Shown here: positions 7,947-17,487 of the stretch, piece by piece | Layout of the letters: every line of letters starts with the position of its first letter | Position numbering within the stretch: position 1 is the stretch's first letter | From: an uncultured Terriglobales bacterium | GTDB lineage: Bacteria > Acidobacteriota > Terriglobia > Terriglobales > Acidobacteriaceae | Direction of reading: 5' to 3' | DNA length: 64,000 bases | Assembly: GCA_955652395.1 (NCBI GenBank) | Contig: CATPBJ010000184.1 | Span: 1 to 64,000, forward strand | The notes under the pieces: generated by a model | What the model saw: the letters and a program-made list of their open reading frames with translations, nothing else | Databases searched by the model: none | What the model was told of the DNA's origin: nothing | Position numbers and translations under genes: made by a program

Positions 7947-9383
7947 GTGAATCGGTCAGCGATCAGAGCGGCGCTGCGTTTCGCAGCTTGTGCGGCAGTT
8001 CTCTTTGTTGTCGTGTACCTCTATACCGTGGTGATCCGCGTGAATCCCACCACGGTCGCACTGACCCTGCTGATCTGGGTATTGATCGTCTCTGCTCTGT
8101 GGGGTTTGCGCTACGCGCTGTTCACGGCGTTGTTCGCCACCGCGGTTTTCAACTATTACTTTCTTCCCCCGATTGGCACATTCACAATTGCGGGCACGCA
8201 GAACTGGATCGCTCTTTTTGCTTTTCTCATCACTGCCGTGATTGCCAGTCAATTGTCAGACCGGGCACGAAAGCAAACCGAGGAGGCGGTGGGCCGGCGT
8301 CGTGAGCTGGAACGGCTGTACAGCTTCAGCCAGCATTTGCTGACGTCTGACAATGTTCTGCAACTACTGAATGCGGTACCGCATCATGTGGTCGAATCAT
8401 TCGGGGTGTCCGCGGCGGCGGTCTATGTTCCGGACAAGGGCAACCTCTATCGCTCCGGAATCGAAGTGCCCGATCTGGATGTAGACCAGCTCAAGTCCAT
8501 CATCGCGCGCGGCGAGCCCATGGTGGACAGCGCCCGCAACCTGAGTTACACGCCGCTCAAGATGGGCGTCAGGACGGTCGGTGCCATCGGCGTGGCTGGA
8601 AATTTTTCCCGGCAAACGCTGGCGGCCATGGGAAGCCTGATCGCCATCGCGGTCGAGCGGGCCAATGCGGTGGAGACCCTGGCGCGTTCCGAAGCGGCGC
8701 GCGAAGGTGAACGTTTGCGCTCCGCGATTCTGGACTCCGTTACCCACGAGTTTCGAACTCCTCTGACCTCGATCAAAGCCTCGATTACCAGCCTGCTCTC
8801 CACCCCCGGCCTGAGTTCCGAGGATCGGCAGGAGCTGATGACGGTCATCAACGAAGAAAGCGATCGCTTGAACCGGCTGGTCGGTGAAGCCGCAGAGGTG
8901 GCGCAACTCGAGTCCCACGAATTTCAGCTCGACCTAAAAGACTGTCGCGTACTTGATCTGGTTCAGGCCGCCGTGGGTGATGTCAGACAGATTCTGGGCA
9001 AGCATCCGATAGAGATCAGGGTGCCCCAAGAGACCACCGTGCGCTTGGACGCGGATCGCATCAAGGAAGTCCTGGTCCAGTTGCTGGAGAACGCCGCCAA
9101 ATACTCGGCACCCGAATCTCCCATCCGGATCACGGCGGAGTTGAAGGATGCCAGCCTCGAAGTGAGCGTCGCCGACCAGGGCGCGGGTATAGATGACATG
9201 GAGCAGGTGCTGATTTTTGACAAGTTCTATCGCGGCAAGAATCAACGATACCGAGTGCAGGGTACTGGCATGGGTTTGGCTATCGCGAGGGCGATTGTCG
9301 AAGCCCATGGCGGCAAAATAGGTGTCACCAGTCAGTTGGGGTGCGGTTCAGTGTTTTATTTTCAGTTGCCGGTACGGCCGTAG
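7947..9383 (+). CDS. KdpD-like membrane histidine kinase half (DUF4118-GAF-HisKA-HATPase)
   Basis: The 478-aa protein supplies what the truncated KdpD lacks. Four membrane helices with the DUF4118 signature (FATAVFNYYFLPPIGTFTI) cover residues 10-110, a GAF-like domain 130-240, the H-box VTHEFRTPLTSI about 270, and the ATPase N-box LLENAAKYS and G-boxes ADQGAGID and GTGMGLAIA at the end. The track's start at 7824 would overlap the divergent kdpD, so I prefer the GTG at 7947. It probably phosphorylates KdpE in partnership with the separate sensory half. Confidence 0.9.
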   Translation: MNRSAIRAALRFAACAAVLFVVVYLYTVVIRVNPTTVALTLLIWVLIVSALWGLRYALFTALFATAVFNYYFLPPIGTFTIAGTQNWIALFAFLITAVIASQLSDRARKQTEEAVGRRRELERLYSFSQHLLTSDNVLQLLNAVPHHVVESFGVSAAAVYVPDKGNLYRSGIEVPDLDVDQLKSIIARGEPMVDSARNLSYTPLKMGVRTVGAIGVAGNFSRQTLAAMGSLIAIAVERANAVETLARSEAAREGERLRSAILDSVTHEFRTPLTSIKASITSLLSTPGLSSEDRQELMTVINEESDRLNRLVGEAAEVAQLESHEFQLDLKDCRVLDLVQAAVGDVRQILGKHPIEIRVPQETTVRLDADRIKEVLVQLLENAAKYSAPESPIRITAELKDASLEVSVADQGAGIDDMEQVLIFDKFYRGKNQRYRVQGTGMGLAIARAIVEAHGGKIGVTSQLGCGSVFYFQLPVRP

Positions 9384-10224
9384 CGGGCCGCTTTTCGTCC
9401 TGAAGTGCGGGATCCGGGCGAACCTGTGTGGTAGCGGAGCAGCGCCAGCGCGCTGACGTCGTTGTGCGCGGGGGGAGCCTCCATAAACTGCTCGGCGGAT
9501 TGGAGAATGGCCAGACACAAGTCCTGTGCGGTGAGGGCCACGCGATTCCGCGGGACACAATCAAAAGTGCCGCCCCCGGCCCCAGGTCGAAGCGCTGTGG
9601 GTGGCGTGGGAAAGATGCCGAGCGGCCGCGCCGCTCGCCTCCAGTTGCGTGATTCCGCAATCGTCGCGGAGCAGTGCCGGTGTGTGACCGGCGTTGGTGT
9701 AGCAGACCGTACCCAGGTCCTCGTTGTAGCAGCCTATAAATGCGGGACATCTGCGAATGCCGCCGGCAACCTGCAGGATGGTGCGGTTCACTTCGTGGCC
9801 GAGCGCAACCATCGCTTCGGCCTCGTTGAAGTCCTTTCCCGCAAACGGCTTGGGCGCAAGCATACGAAAAGTGTTTTGAGCGGCGATCAGGATCTCGCGC
9901 GTGTCCCCTCGGCGGCCAGTCAGGTCGAACCGCCCGAAGAGCACACGAGACGGACCTACACGCAGGAATTCATAGAAATCCCCCGCCACGCGCTGGTTGT
10001 GATACACAGTTGCGATCTCCGCACAGCGCAGCAGAGACCTCAGAATGCGTGGGTCGGCAGGGAACGCCGCCTTCGCGCGGGGGCTTGAACAGGGAGCGGA
10101 CAAAATCCGCCGGCGGCAAAGTCAATGCGCGGATGATTTCTGCTCTCGTGTCATAGTTCACTCGCCACTCGACCTTCGCCCAGGCTTTCGAGCGGGGACC
10201 AGCGTAGCGCACCTCTGCGAACAT
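9362..10224 (-). pseudogene. Decayed SpoIIE/PP2C-type phosphatase
   Basis: Family text is spread over three frames. The N-terminal part (AEIIRALTLPPADFVRSLF) is in one. The core (VAGDFYEFLRVG, VCYTNAGHTPALLRDD) is in a second. LGPGAALLIVSRGI then switches frame, and the C-terminus (AQDLCLAILQSAEQFMEAPP, NDVSALALLRYH) follows in the remaining frame. At least three frameshifts are needed. Its 3' end overlaps the convergent kinase gene by 22 bp. Sequencing errors cannot be excluded, but the number of breaks favours decay. Confidence 0.75.
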
Positions 10225-11152
10225 GGTGTGTTGCCTCGAACAGGTTAATCGGCACTTCTTCCTGAGAGCGTTCGCAATGCCGGATCGGCGGCACATTCGT
10301 AAAGGGCGGGTTGGTTCAATCTCTGGAACCGTTTGCCAGCCAGGCAGTCTTCGTCGTCGACGTCGGTAAACCGACTTTAACAATTCTTTAGACTTCGGAA
10401 TTCCTAGCGATGACACAATGGCTCAGTGGTCCTGGCTTGAGGCTCTACATGCAAGATGCTGGGAGATGTGGAGCCTCAGCAGCCTGAAATCCCAATTTCA
10501 TCGGTCCTCTTGGCGTTCTTTGTGGACTCCTTTGCGACCTTGGCGCTGCAAGAGTTTGACTTTGGCCGCAAAAGCGCACCAAGGCGCCGCCAAGTTGGCG
10601 AGGAAACCTCCGAGAAAGAATTGGAACCCCTCGCTAAACCGGTGTAGCCCGCTCGTGCCAGCTGCTGGCACAACGGAGCCATTTACGCGAATCCGAAAGA
10701 AATCTAGGCTGCGGTTGAGCAGTTCTGGGGGAGGGCTGTTCGACGGGCGTCCCAAGACCCGAACCTGGGTCTGGGGCGCTTTCGTTTTCCGGCCGGGAGC
10801 GGACGGACCAGGTTGTCTTGCTCCCTCTAAACGTTTCGCCCCGGGGGGAAACTCGGCACAAAACGTATTCATTTCCTCGGCCTTCTAGGCAGCGAACATT
10901 AGGCCAGTGTCCCTCCATATGTGCAAATCCCAAAGCTTCTAAAAATCCGTTGGCAGCGGCCCATCCCTTGGATCCAAAGATGTGTTCGGTACTAAGTTGC
11001 GCCATCCACTCGGGTTACGAGTATTTTTTTCTTCGCTTAGGAATGCGCCAATTGGCATTGAGCTTGTCCCAAAATGGAACAGACCATCGGTTCCACAAGC
11101 TTTCCACAGGATGTGGCAGCGGATTTGTAGCTGGAGGTTAACGGAGCATCCC
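10225..11152. other. Gene-poor spacer between the phosphatase remnant and dnaB
   Basis: None of the ORFs here carries family signatures or a plausible start. A diffuse inverted pair of CTTGGCG/TTTGCGG text lies at about 10505-10600, and CGTGCCAGCTGCTGGCAC near 10655 is a palindrome. Two TCCACA words occur at 11092 and 11103. A minus-strand open stretch (10634-11005) might be a gene fragment, but I cannot identify it. No tRNA, tmRNA or RNase P pattern was seen. Confidence 0.5.
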
Positions 11153-12520
11153 CTATTCCGGTAGCCCCATTCCATCCTGGGCAATGGTCTCGAAGCGGGT
11201 GGATCGCTTGACGAAAGCCAGCTTGATTCTGCCGGTGGGTCCGTTGCGCTGCTTGGCGATGATGATCTCGGCGATTCCGTCCAGTTCTGGCTCGTCAGGC
11301 TTGTAGACTTCTTCGCGGAAGATGAACGCGACCACATCCGCGTCCTGCTCGATCGATCCCGATTCGCGCAGGTCAGCGAGTTGGGGACGGTGGTCGCCGC
11401 CCCGACTTTCCGGCGCGCGGCTCAACTGGGAGAGCGCCACCACCGGTACCTTAAGCTCCTTGGCCAGGCCCTTCAGTCCGCGCGAGATCGCGGACACTTC
11501 CTGGGTCCGGTTTTCGTAACGCCTGCTTCCGCCCGACATAAGCTGCAGGTAGTCCACGATAATCAGATCGAGTCTGCCCTGCGACTGTTGCAGGCGCCGT
11601 GCCTTGGCGCGCATTTCGCTGAGGCTGATGCCTGCTGTGTCATCAATGAAGATAGGCGCGTGCGCCAATTGCTCCATAGCGTGGACGACTTTGTCCATAT
11701 CGTCACGCCACAGCGAACCGGTGCGCATCTTGTGCGAGTCCACCCGCGCCTTCGAACACAGCAGCCGAAGCAGCAGCGCCTCCCGCGACATTTCGAGCGA
11801 GAACATGCCGACCACTTTCTGGTCTTCGATGGAAGCGTTCTCAGCAATGTTCATGGCGAAGGCGGTTTTCCCCATGGAGGGCCGGGCAGCGATGATGATT
11901 AGGTCTGACCGCTGCAGGCCACTGGTCATCTCGTCCAGATCGGTGTAATGCGTGGCCAGGCCGGTGATGCGCTGCCCGCGTTGCAGCAGAGCATCCACCG
12001 ATCCGAAGGATTCCTTGACGATTTCCTGCACGCCCATGAAACCGCGGCCAATACGTTTTTCGGAGAGCTGGAGGATGGCCGCTTCGACGTCATTGAGAAC
12101 TTCCTCGGCGGGATCGCTCTGATCGGCGGCGCGGGCGATGGCCGAATTGGCAGCGTGGATCAGTCCGCGCAACAGCGCTTTGTCGCGAACGATCTTGATG
12201 TAGTGCTCGATGCTGGGCCGGTCGGGCACGCCATCCACCAGGCCGGAAATGTAGCCAACGTCCCCGATAGCTTCGAGTTCCTTGTGCCGGTCGAACTCTT
12301 CGACCAGGGTGATCATGTCGATGGGCCGGGAAGACTCGGCCAAATCCATCATGCGGGTGTAAATGCGGCGATGGGAGTCGAGAGAAAAGTCTTCCGGCTT
12401 GAGATGTTCAGCCGCCTGATTGTAGGAGAAGTTGTCCAGCAGGATGGCGCCGAGAATGGACCGCTCTGCCTCAACGTTGGCGGGCAGGCTGTGCGCGACA
12501 CTGTAGTCGGTAGTTGCCAA
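11153..12520 (-). CDS. dnaB: Replicative DNA helicase DnaB
   Basis: DnaB is the hexameric 5'-3' helicase that opens the replication fork and binds primase. The 455 aa have the N-terminal collar domain (ANVEAERSILGAILLDN), the linker, and a RecA-type motor with Walker A AARPSMGKTAFAMNIA, Walker B LIIVDYLQLMSG and the arginine-finger region QLSRAPESRGGDHRPQLADL. It starts at a TTG codon. dnaG, encoding its partner primase, lies about 3 kb upstream on the same strand. Confidence 0.98.
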   Translation of the reverse strand: MATTDYSVAHSLPANVEAERSILGAILLDNFSYNQAAEHLKPEDFSLDSHRRIYTRMMDLAESSRPIDMITLVEEFDRHKELEAIGDVGYISGLVDGVPDRPSIEHYIKIVRDKALLRGLIHAANSAIARAADQSDPAEEVLNDVEAAILQLSEKRIGRGFMGVQEIVKESFGSVDALLQRGQRITGLATHYTDLDEMTSGLQRSDLIIIAARPSMGKTAFAMNIAENASIEDQKVVGMFSLEMSREALLLRLLCSKARVDSHKMRTGSLWRDDMDKVVHAMEQLAHAPIFIDDTAGISLSEMRAKARRLQQSQGRLDLIIVDYLQLMSGGSRRYENRTQEVSAISRGLKGLAKELKVPVVALSQLSRAPESRGGDHRPQLADLRESGSIEQDADVVAFIFREEVYKPDEPELDGIAEIIIAKQRNGPTGRIKLAFVKRSTRFETIAQDGMGLPE

Positions 12521-13356
12521 TGTCTTGTTATCTGAAAAGAAAATTAGCTTCGCAGCGATATTAGTCGCCAGGCGCTTGTGGACGCCCAGCGACGTCTTCG
12601 GAAAACCGGGAACAAGCCGATTTTTTTCGGCCGCATACGTGCTGTATAAGTATAGGAGAATAAAAAGCGAATAATCAAGGCCGAGATGGTAGAAGGCCCT
12701 GGCCTTCGTGGACGTTGCATCTTTTCCGGTCCGTGTCGATCCGCGACAGTCCGTGGCAAGACGAAGTCCAAATAAATGCGGCCCAGGCCAGCCACCTGGG
12801 CCGCATTGCTCGTGAGTGCGAGGCTCGCAGGTTTCACCACGTTAAGCGGCGAATTGTGAACTCAGAAAACCGCACTCTCGAAGGAGCGCACGTCTGCCGG
12901 TACACCCTGCAAGCGATCCATCCGCGAATACTAGATTCGCCGACACTGACCCGCAGGCGACTGGGGAAGCGGGCGGCGCCAGTCCTAGCTTTTTAGGGAA
13001 GGACTCTCTGAGGAGGCCGCAACGCCTGAGTTTCCTGAAAAGCACCGAAGCGCATTTTTTGAAAACCCTCCCGGTGGTTCACCCTCGAGAACCGCCGGTC
13101 ACCGCCAGCTCTGTTACAGTCGCGAGCAGGCTCAATGCATCTCACGTTTGCACTGAAAGCACTTTGCGCGAATTCGGAATCAATCGCAACGGAAAATTGA
13201 TCCTCAGTTGTGCAGAAGCTGTGGAGGACACGACTTCCTTGTGGAAAGAGAAGGAAAAAGCGGAGAAAATTCCTAGCCACTACGCGGATCAACACGGATA
13301 AGTCTTTTTCTTATTTGTCCAGGGACTTAGTTCCTGGCCACGCCTTATGCGTTCTA
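12521..13356. other. Gene-poor spacer upstream of dnaB
   Basis: No ORF in this stretch is convincing. It contains a perfect inverted repeat (AATGCGGCCCAGG and its complement at 12775-12807, 13-bp stem, 7-base loop) without a U-tract. It also holds dispersed CCGTGTCGATCCGCGACAG-type repeat text near 12740 and two TGTGGA words at 13220 and 13240. The dnaB promoter should lie close to 12530-12560. Confidence 0.5.
12775..12807. repeat. Perfect 13-bp hairpin upstream of dnaB
   Basis: AATGCGGCCCAGG is followed after CCAGCCA by its exact reverse complement. A T-rich tail is missing on the plus strand and weak on the minus strand, so a terminator role is uncertain. Confidence 0.6.
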
Positions 13357-13413
13357 GAAAACAAAAGGGCACGACCGAAGCCATGCCCGTAATCCGTGAA
13401 AATCCGCGGCTAG
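13273..13413. repeat. Imperfect inverted repeat around the rpoD terminator
   Basis: The left arm begins CCTAGCC and continues with ACGCGGATCAACACGGAT. The right arm reads ATCCGTGAAAATCCGCGG then CTAGG, so the two can pair over most of their length. This ACGCGGAT/CACGGAT text also appears near 12740, 31925 and 60840, making it a dispersed intergenic family. Confidence 0.55.
13357..13388 (-). terminator. Intrinsic terminator of rpoD
   Basis: On the minus strand GGGCATGGC-TTCG-GTCGTGCCC forms a 9-bp stem (two wobble pairs) closed by a UUCG tetraloop and followed by TTTTGTTTTC. It begins 29 bases after the rpoD stop codon. Confidence 0.85.
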
Positions 13414-13416
13414 GTT

Positions 13417-15111
13417 TTAGTCCCGCACTCCATCCAAAAACGCCCGCAACTTCCGCGAACGTGACGGATGCCGCAGCTTCCGCAATGCCTTCGCCTCGAT
13501 TTGGCGAATGCGTTCGCGAGTTACGGCAAACGATTGGCCTACTTCCTCCAGCGTGTGCTCCGAACCGTCTTCCAGACCAAAGCGCATCTTGATAACCTTC
13601 TCCTCGCGCGGCGTGAGCGTGCGCAGCACCTGCGAAGTCTGGTCTTTCAAGTTGACGTTGATCACCGCTTCGGCCGGCGACACCACGGCGCGGTCTTCGA
13701 TGAAGTCGCCCAGATGCGAATCTTCCTCTTCGCCGATCGGCGTTTCGAGAGAGATGGGTTCCTGTGCGATCTTCAGCACCTTGCGCACCTTGGCCACCGG
13801 AATGTCCATGCGCTTGGCGATTTCTTCCGACGTCGGTTCGCGCCCCAGTTCCTGTACCAACTGCCGCGAAGTGCGGATCAGCTTGTTGATGGTTTCGATC
13901 ATGTGCACCGGAATACGAATGGTGCGGGCCTGATCGGCAATGGCGCGGGTGATAGCCTGCCGAATCCACCACGTGGCATAAGTCGAGAACTTGTAGCCCC
14001 GGCGGTATTCGAACTTGTCAACGGCCTTCATCAATCCGATGTTGCCTTCCTGGATCAGATCGAGGAACTGCAAACCGCGGTTGGTGTATTTCTTGGCAAT
14101 GGAAACCACCAGGCGCAGGTTGGCCTCGATCAGCTCTCGCTTGGCCTGCTCCGCATCCATGTCCCCCTGGATGATTTCCCGTTGGGTCCGCTTGAGTTCC
14201 TGAAAAGAAACCCCAGCTTCGCCCTCCAGTTTCTCCAGCTCAGAGCGGACGGAGCGCGACTGGCGACGATATTCCTTCTTCTGGTCCTCGCTGCGGGTCG
14301 CTTCGGCCTTGCGTTCCAGGTTCTGGGATTGTCGGTCGAGCGACCGCATGGTGTCGACCGTCTTGTTTACTCGATCGATCAGCCGCTTGCGCTCGGCGTT
14401 GGTGAAACCCAACTTGCGGACGCACAGCGAAACCGCCACTACCGCGCGCGCCAGATTCAGGCGATAGCGGCGATAGTCTTTCGGACGCTTCTTCTGCGAG
14501 ACCGTGGCGAACTTCTCGATCAACTGCCCGGCCTTTTTGTAAGCCTTGGCCAGGTCATCGATTTTCCCGGTGAACTCCTTCAGACGATTCTGGAGGATTT
14601 CATCGGTGATCTCCTCCTCGTCGAAGGTGACCACTTCTTTGATGGAGCGGACGCCCTTCTTAAGATCCTCTCCCATCGCCAGCAATTCGTTAATGACAAT
14701 CGGCGACCGCGAGAGCGCTTTCAACACCCGCAGTTGCCCGCGCTCGATGCGCTTGGCGATTTCCACTTCGCCTTCGCGGGTGAGCAGCGGCACTGTTCCC
14801 ATCTCGCGCAAATACATGCGGACGGGGTCGTTGGTTTTTTCCAGGGCGCCGGGCGTGAGGTCGAGTTCGACGTCCTCGCCGGCTTCTCCTTCTTCTTCGA
14901 ACTTCTTATCGAGTGCGGAGGAGGGAAGTTTCGGTCCCTCCAGCACATCGATTCCCTGCGTACCAATGGTGGTCAGCAGATCGTCCAGGTCCTCGGGAGA
15001 ATGCACGTCGTGCGGGATAAGGTCGTTGACCTGGTCATAGGTCAGATATCCCTTCTCTTTACCTGTGTCGATCAGCTTTTTGATATCGTCATACTTGTCG
15101 TCAAGAGCCAA
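13417..15111 (-). CDS. rpoD: RNA polymerase primary sigma factor (sigma-70)
   Basis: This 564-aa protein is the housekeeping sigma factor. It has region 1.1 at the N-terminus ([14 protein letters not shown]), an acidic linker, region 1.2 ([11 protein letters not shown]), a non-conserved insert, region 2 ([33 protein letters not shown]), region 3 ([11 protein letters not shown]) and region 4 ([20 protein letters not shown]). The start is a TTG codon. It lies between dnaG and dnaB in the same direction, a variant of the classical dnaG-rpoD pairing. Confidence 0.98.
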   Translation of the reverse strand: MALDDKYDDIKKLIDTGKEKGYLTYDQVNDLIPHDVHSPEDLDDLLTTIGTQGIDVLEGPKLPSSALDKKFEEEGEAGEDVELDLTPGALEKTNDPVRMYLREMGTVPLLTREGEVEIAKRIERGQLRVLKALSRSPIVINELLAMGEDLKKGVRSIKEVVTFDEEEITDEILQNRLKEFTGKIDDLAKAYKKAGQLIEKFATVSQKKRPKDYRRYRLNLARAVVAVSLCVRKLGFTNAERKRLIDRVNKTVDTMRSLDRQSQNLERKAEATRSEDQKKEYRRQSRSVRSELEKLEGEAGVSFQELKRTQREIIQGDMDAEQAKRELIEANLRLVVSIAKKYTNRGLQFLDLIQEGNIGLMKAVDKFEYRRGYKFSTYATWWIRQAITRAIADQARTIRIPVHMIETINKLIRTSRQLVQELGREPTSEEIAKRMDIPVAKVRKVLKIAQEPISLETPIGEEEDSHLGDFIEDRAVVSPAEAVINVNLKDQTSQVLRTLTPREEKVIKMRFGLEDGSEHTLEEVGQSFAVTRERIRQIEAKALRKLRHPSRSRKLRAFLDGVRD

Positions 15112-15338
15112 GACGGATTACCCTCTATTCGTCCTACGGAAAGGACAGAGAACGTTTTTTAGCGGTGGGAACGTGAAGCGGCGGAGCTGCGCGCCGGGCA
15201 CAAACCTACAAATTATAGCATCGGATGGGTTTCGTGGAAATCAGAGTTTTGCTGATTTGTGACACACCCCGTCCCTGTTCCCGTCAACTGTTAGCTTAGA
15301 TGTCAGCGACCCCCTTTTAGCTTCAGAGTGTTTGGCCC

Positions 15339-17333
15339 TTATGCGGGCCGTGCCGTCGGACCTTCACCGGCCAGAGCCGGGTCCATAAGTGCGCGCTTGA
15401 GGCGCATCTTTTCCTCCAATAGGGCCTGTAATCGGCCCGTTTGCTGCCCGCACGCGACCTGCAGTTCTCTCTGGACCCGCTCCAACTTGCGCCTGAGCTG
15501 GATCCGCCGCAGGGCCCGCACCGCCCCCTCCAGCCGCTCGGCGGTAAGTTCCTCGTCATCCTTCATAAGGATGGAAGCCAGCAGGCTGCGGTCGCCATCG
15601 CGCAGGGGCAGATCCGTGACGTGGGTCGCCTCAGACCCAAGCAGGACTTCGATTAACGACTCGGCAGCCACCCCTAGGTGCAGGCCCTCGCTCTTCAGGG
15701 CGAACTGGGCCTGGCGGGCCGGGTCGAATTCCTCCTCCGCGCCGTCGCGGGCAGACAGATGCCCTTCAGAGGTTTGCATCTCGGTGGCCGAGGCCAGGGC
15801 CCGAATCAGTATTTTTTCGGCGTCAGTGATCTGAACATCCGCAGCCGCCTTCAGGGTGGCCGTGGATCGGTTGGCAGCGGCATGCTTCAACTCCTGCCGC
15901 AGGACCGACGAATCGATGCCCAGCTTTTGCGCCATCTCCCGCGCCAGTTCATCGCGAACGATCCGGCTGGGCACCCGCTGGATGTGGGGCAGCAGATAGT
16001 TCACCGCCTTCACCTTGCCGTCGGCGCTGCGGACAGGGAACTGCGCCCGCGCCCGTTCGATGAGATAGTCGAAGTACTTCTGCGAATTCTTCAGCGCACC
16101 GGCGTAAGCCTCTTTCCCCTTGCGCCGGATGAACAAGTCAGGGTCGAAGCCCGCCTCCAGGCTAAGCACCTTGACCTGAAATTCTTCTTCTACTAGCAGT
16201 CCCAGAGTGCGTTCGGTGGCCTTAGCGCCAGCCGTGTCCGGATCGAAATTGACCACCACGTTCTTCGTGAAGCGCCCCAAAAGCCGAGCCTGAAGCTCGG
16301 TAAAGGCAGTCCCCGAGCTTGCGATCACGTTGTGGAACCCCGCGGCAAAAACCGAAATACAGTCCATCTGTCCTTCCACCAGAATGGCGTAGTCCAGCTT
16401 GCGAATCGCCTCTTTCGCCTGGTCGAGATTGAACAGCAGGCGCGACTTGGAATAGATCGCAGTCTCAGGCGAATTCAAATACTTGGGGCCAGCCTTCTCA
16501 TCGGCCGAGAGAGTACGCCCGGTGAAGGCAATCACGCGTCCGGCTTCGTTGGCGATGGGAAACATCACGCGGTTGCGAAACTTCGAATAGAAAACCGGAC
16601 CGCGGGCGTCGGCCGTCGGAGTTCGGCCCTCCGCCACCGCCGCAGAATCAGGCACCTGCCTTGATTCCACCGGAGACGCCGGATTTTGCTGAGAACTGAG
16701 AACTGAGCGCTGAGCGCTGGTTTCTCGAGGTCTGCGGTCTGCCGCCTGACGTCCGCCTTCGTCCTTCCATGAAAACAGCCCGCTTTCCCGCAGGGTGTCT
16801 TCTTCAAACTGGCCCTTCATCCGGTCACGCAGCACAAACCCCGAATCCGGCGCGTATCCGATCCGAAAGGTTTTGATGACGTCCTCATTCAGCCCACGCC
16901 CCACGAGATATTCCCGCGCATGCGCTCCTTCCGGCCGCTTCAGATATTCCTGAAAGAAGGCGCAGGCACGCTCGTGCGCATCAAGCAGCGCCCGACGGAG
17001 TTGGGCTTCCTTGGCCTCAGCAGGACTCGAGTAGATCACTTTGGGCAGGGCAATCCCCAGCTTCTGTGCAACGGCTCTCACGGCCTCGGGAAAAGTAATG
17101 TTCTCGACCTTCTGGACAAAACTGAAAACGTCGCCGGAAACCCCGCACCCGAAGCAGTGATAAAACTGCCGCGTGGCATGCACCGAGAACGACGGCGTCT
17201 TCTCGTTATGAAAAGGACACAGGCCGCAGTAGTTCTGCGCCCCTGTCTTCTTCAGCTTGACGTAGTCGCCGACTATGCGAACGATGTCCGCCTGCTGCTT
17301 GACGGTTTCCTTGAAGTCGCTGGAGTCGGTCAT
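15339..17333 (-). CDS. dnaG: DNA primase DnaG with repeat-derived insert
   Basis: DnaG makes RNA primers at the replication fork. The 664 aa show the CHC2 zinc-binding domain (YCGLCPFHNEKTPSFSVH, CFGCGVSGD), the catalytic core (YSKFRNRVMFPI, GRVIAFTGR), the TOPRIM motifs (ILVEGQMDCIS, NFDPDTAGAKA) and a C-terminal helicase-binding region. Residues of about 185-230, between FSWKDEGG and RGPVFYSKF, form a low-complexity insert encoded by heptad-repeat DNA (16690-16761). rpoD follows downstream. Confidence 0.97.
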   Translation of the reverse strand: MTDSSDFKETVKQQADIVRIVGDYVKLKKTGAQNYCGLCPFHNEKTPSFSVHATRQFYHCFGCGVSGDVFSFVQKVENITFPEAVRAVAQKLGIALPKVIYSSPAEAKEAQLRRALLDAHERACAFFQEYLKRPEGAHAREYLVGRGLNEDVIKTFRIGYAPDSGFVLRDRMKGQFEEDTLRESGLFSWKDEGGRQAADRRPRETSAQRSVLSSQQNPASPVESRQVPDSAAVAEGRTPTADARGPVFYSKFRNRVMFPIANEAGRVIAFTGRTLSADEKAGPKYLNSPETAIYSKSRLLFNLDQAKEAIRKLDYAILVEGQMDCISVFAAGFHNVIASSGTAFTELQARLLGRFTKNVVVNFDPDTAGAKATERTLGLLVEEEFQVKVLSLEAGFDPDLFIRRKGKEAYAGALKNSQKYFDYLIERARAQFPVRSADGKVKAVNYLLPHIQRVPSRIVRDELAREMAQKLGIDSSVLRQELKHAAANRSTATLKAAADVQITDAEKILIRALASATEMQTSEGHLSARDGAEEEFDPARQAQFALKSEGLHLGVAAESLIEVLLGSEATHVTDLPLRDGDRSLLASILMKDDEELTAERLEGAVRALRRIQLRRKLERVQRELQVACGQQTGRLQALLEEKMRLKRALMDPALAGEGPTARPA
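16690..16761. repeat. Heptad-repeat block inside dnaG
   Basis: On the plus strand four heptads run without a break (TGAGAAC twice, TGAGCGC twice, 16690-16717). Nine bases later come five more (GAGGTCT, GCGGTCT, GCCGCCT, GACGTCC, GCCTTCG, 16727-16761). The same text type fills many spacers in this window. Inside dnaG it falls in the inter-domain segment and the reading frame is preserved. Confidence 0.8.
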
Positions 17334-17487
17334 GGTCGGAGGGACAGCTGTCCGCAGGGATTGTGAGGCTGAAAGCCCCTGATTTGAATATACCGGAAGC
17401 GGATTGCTGTGGAGAAGCTGTGGAAGTCACGCTTATTCCGTTGATCTCCGAGGAAAACTCGCTGTCACGTCCCAGCCGAAGCATTGG

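Noticed and set aside
10418-10888. 156-aa ORF on the plus strand
   Set aside because: Mixed-composition reading of a repeat-bearing spacer, no start signal and no recognisable motif.
11080-13250. Replication origin near dnaB
   Set aside because: TGTGGA/TCCACA words are few and none matches a full DnaA box cluster; there is no dnaA, dnaN or AT-rich unwinding region.
13468-15162. 564-aa ORF on the plus strand
   Set aside because: Antisense of rpoD along its full length; no start signal or family motif.
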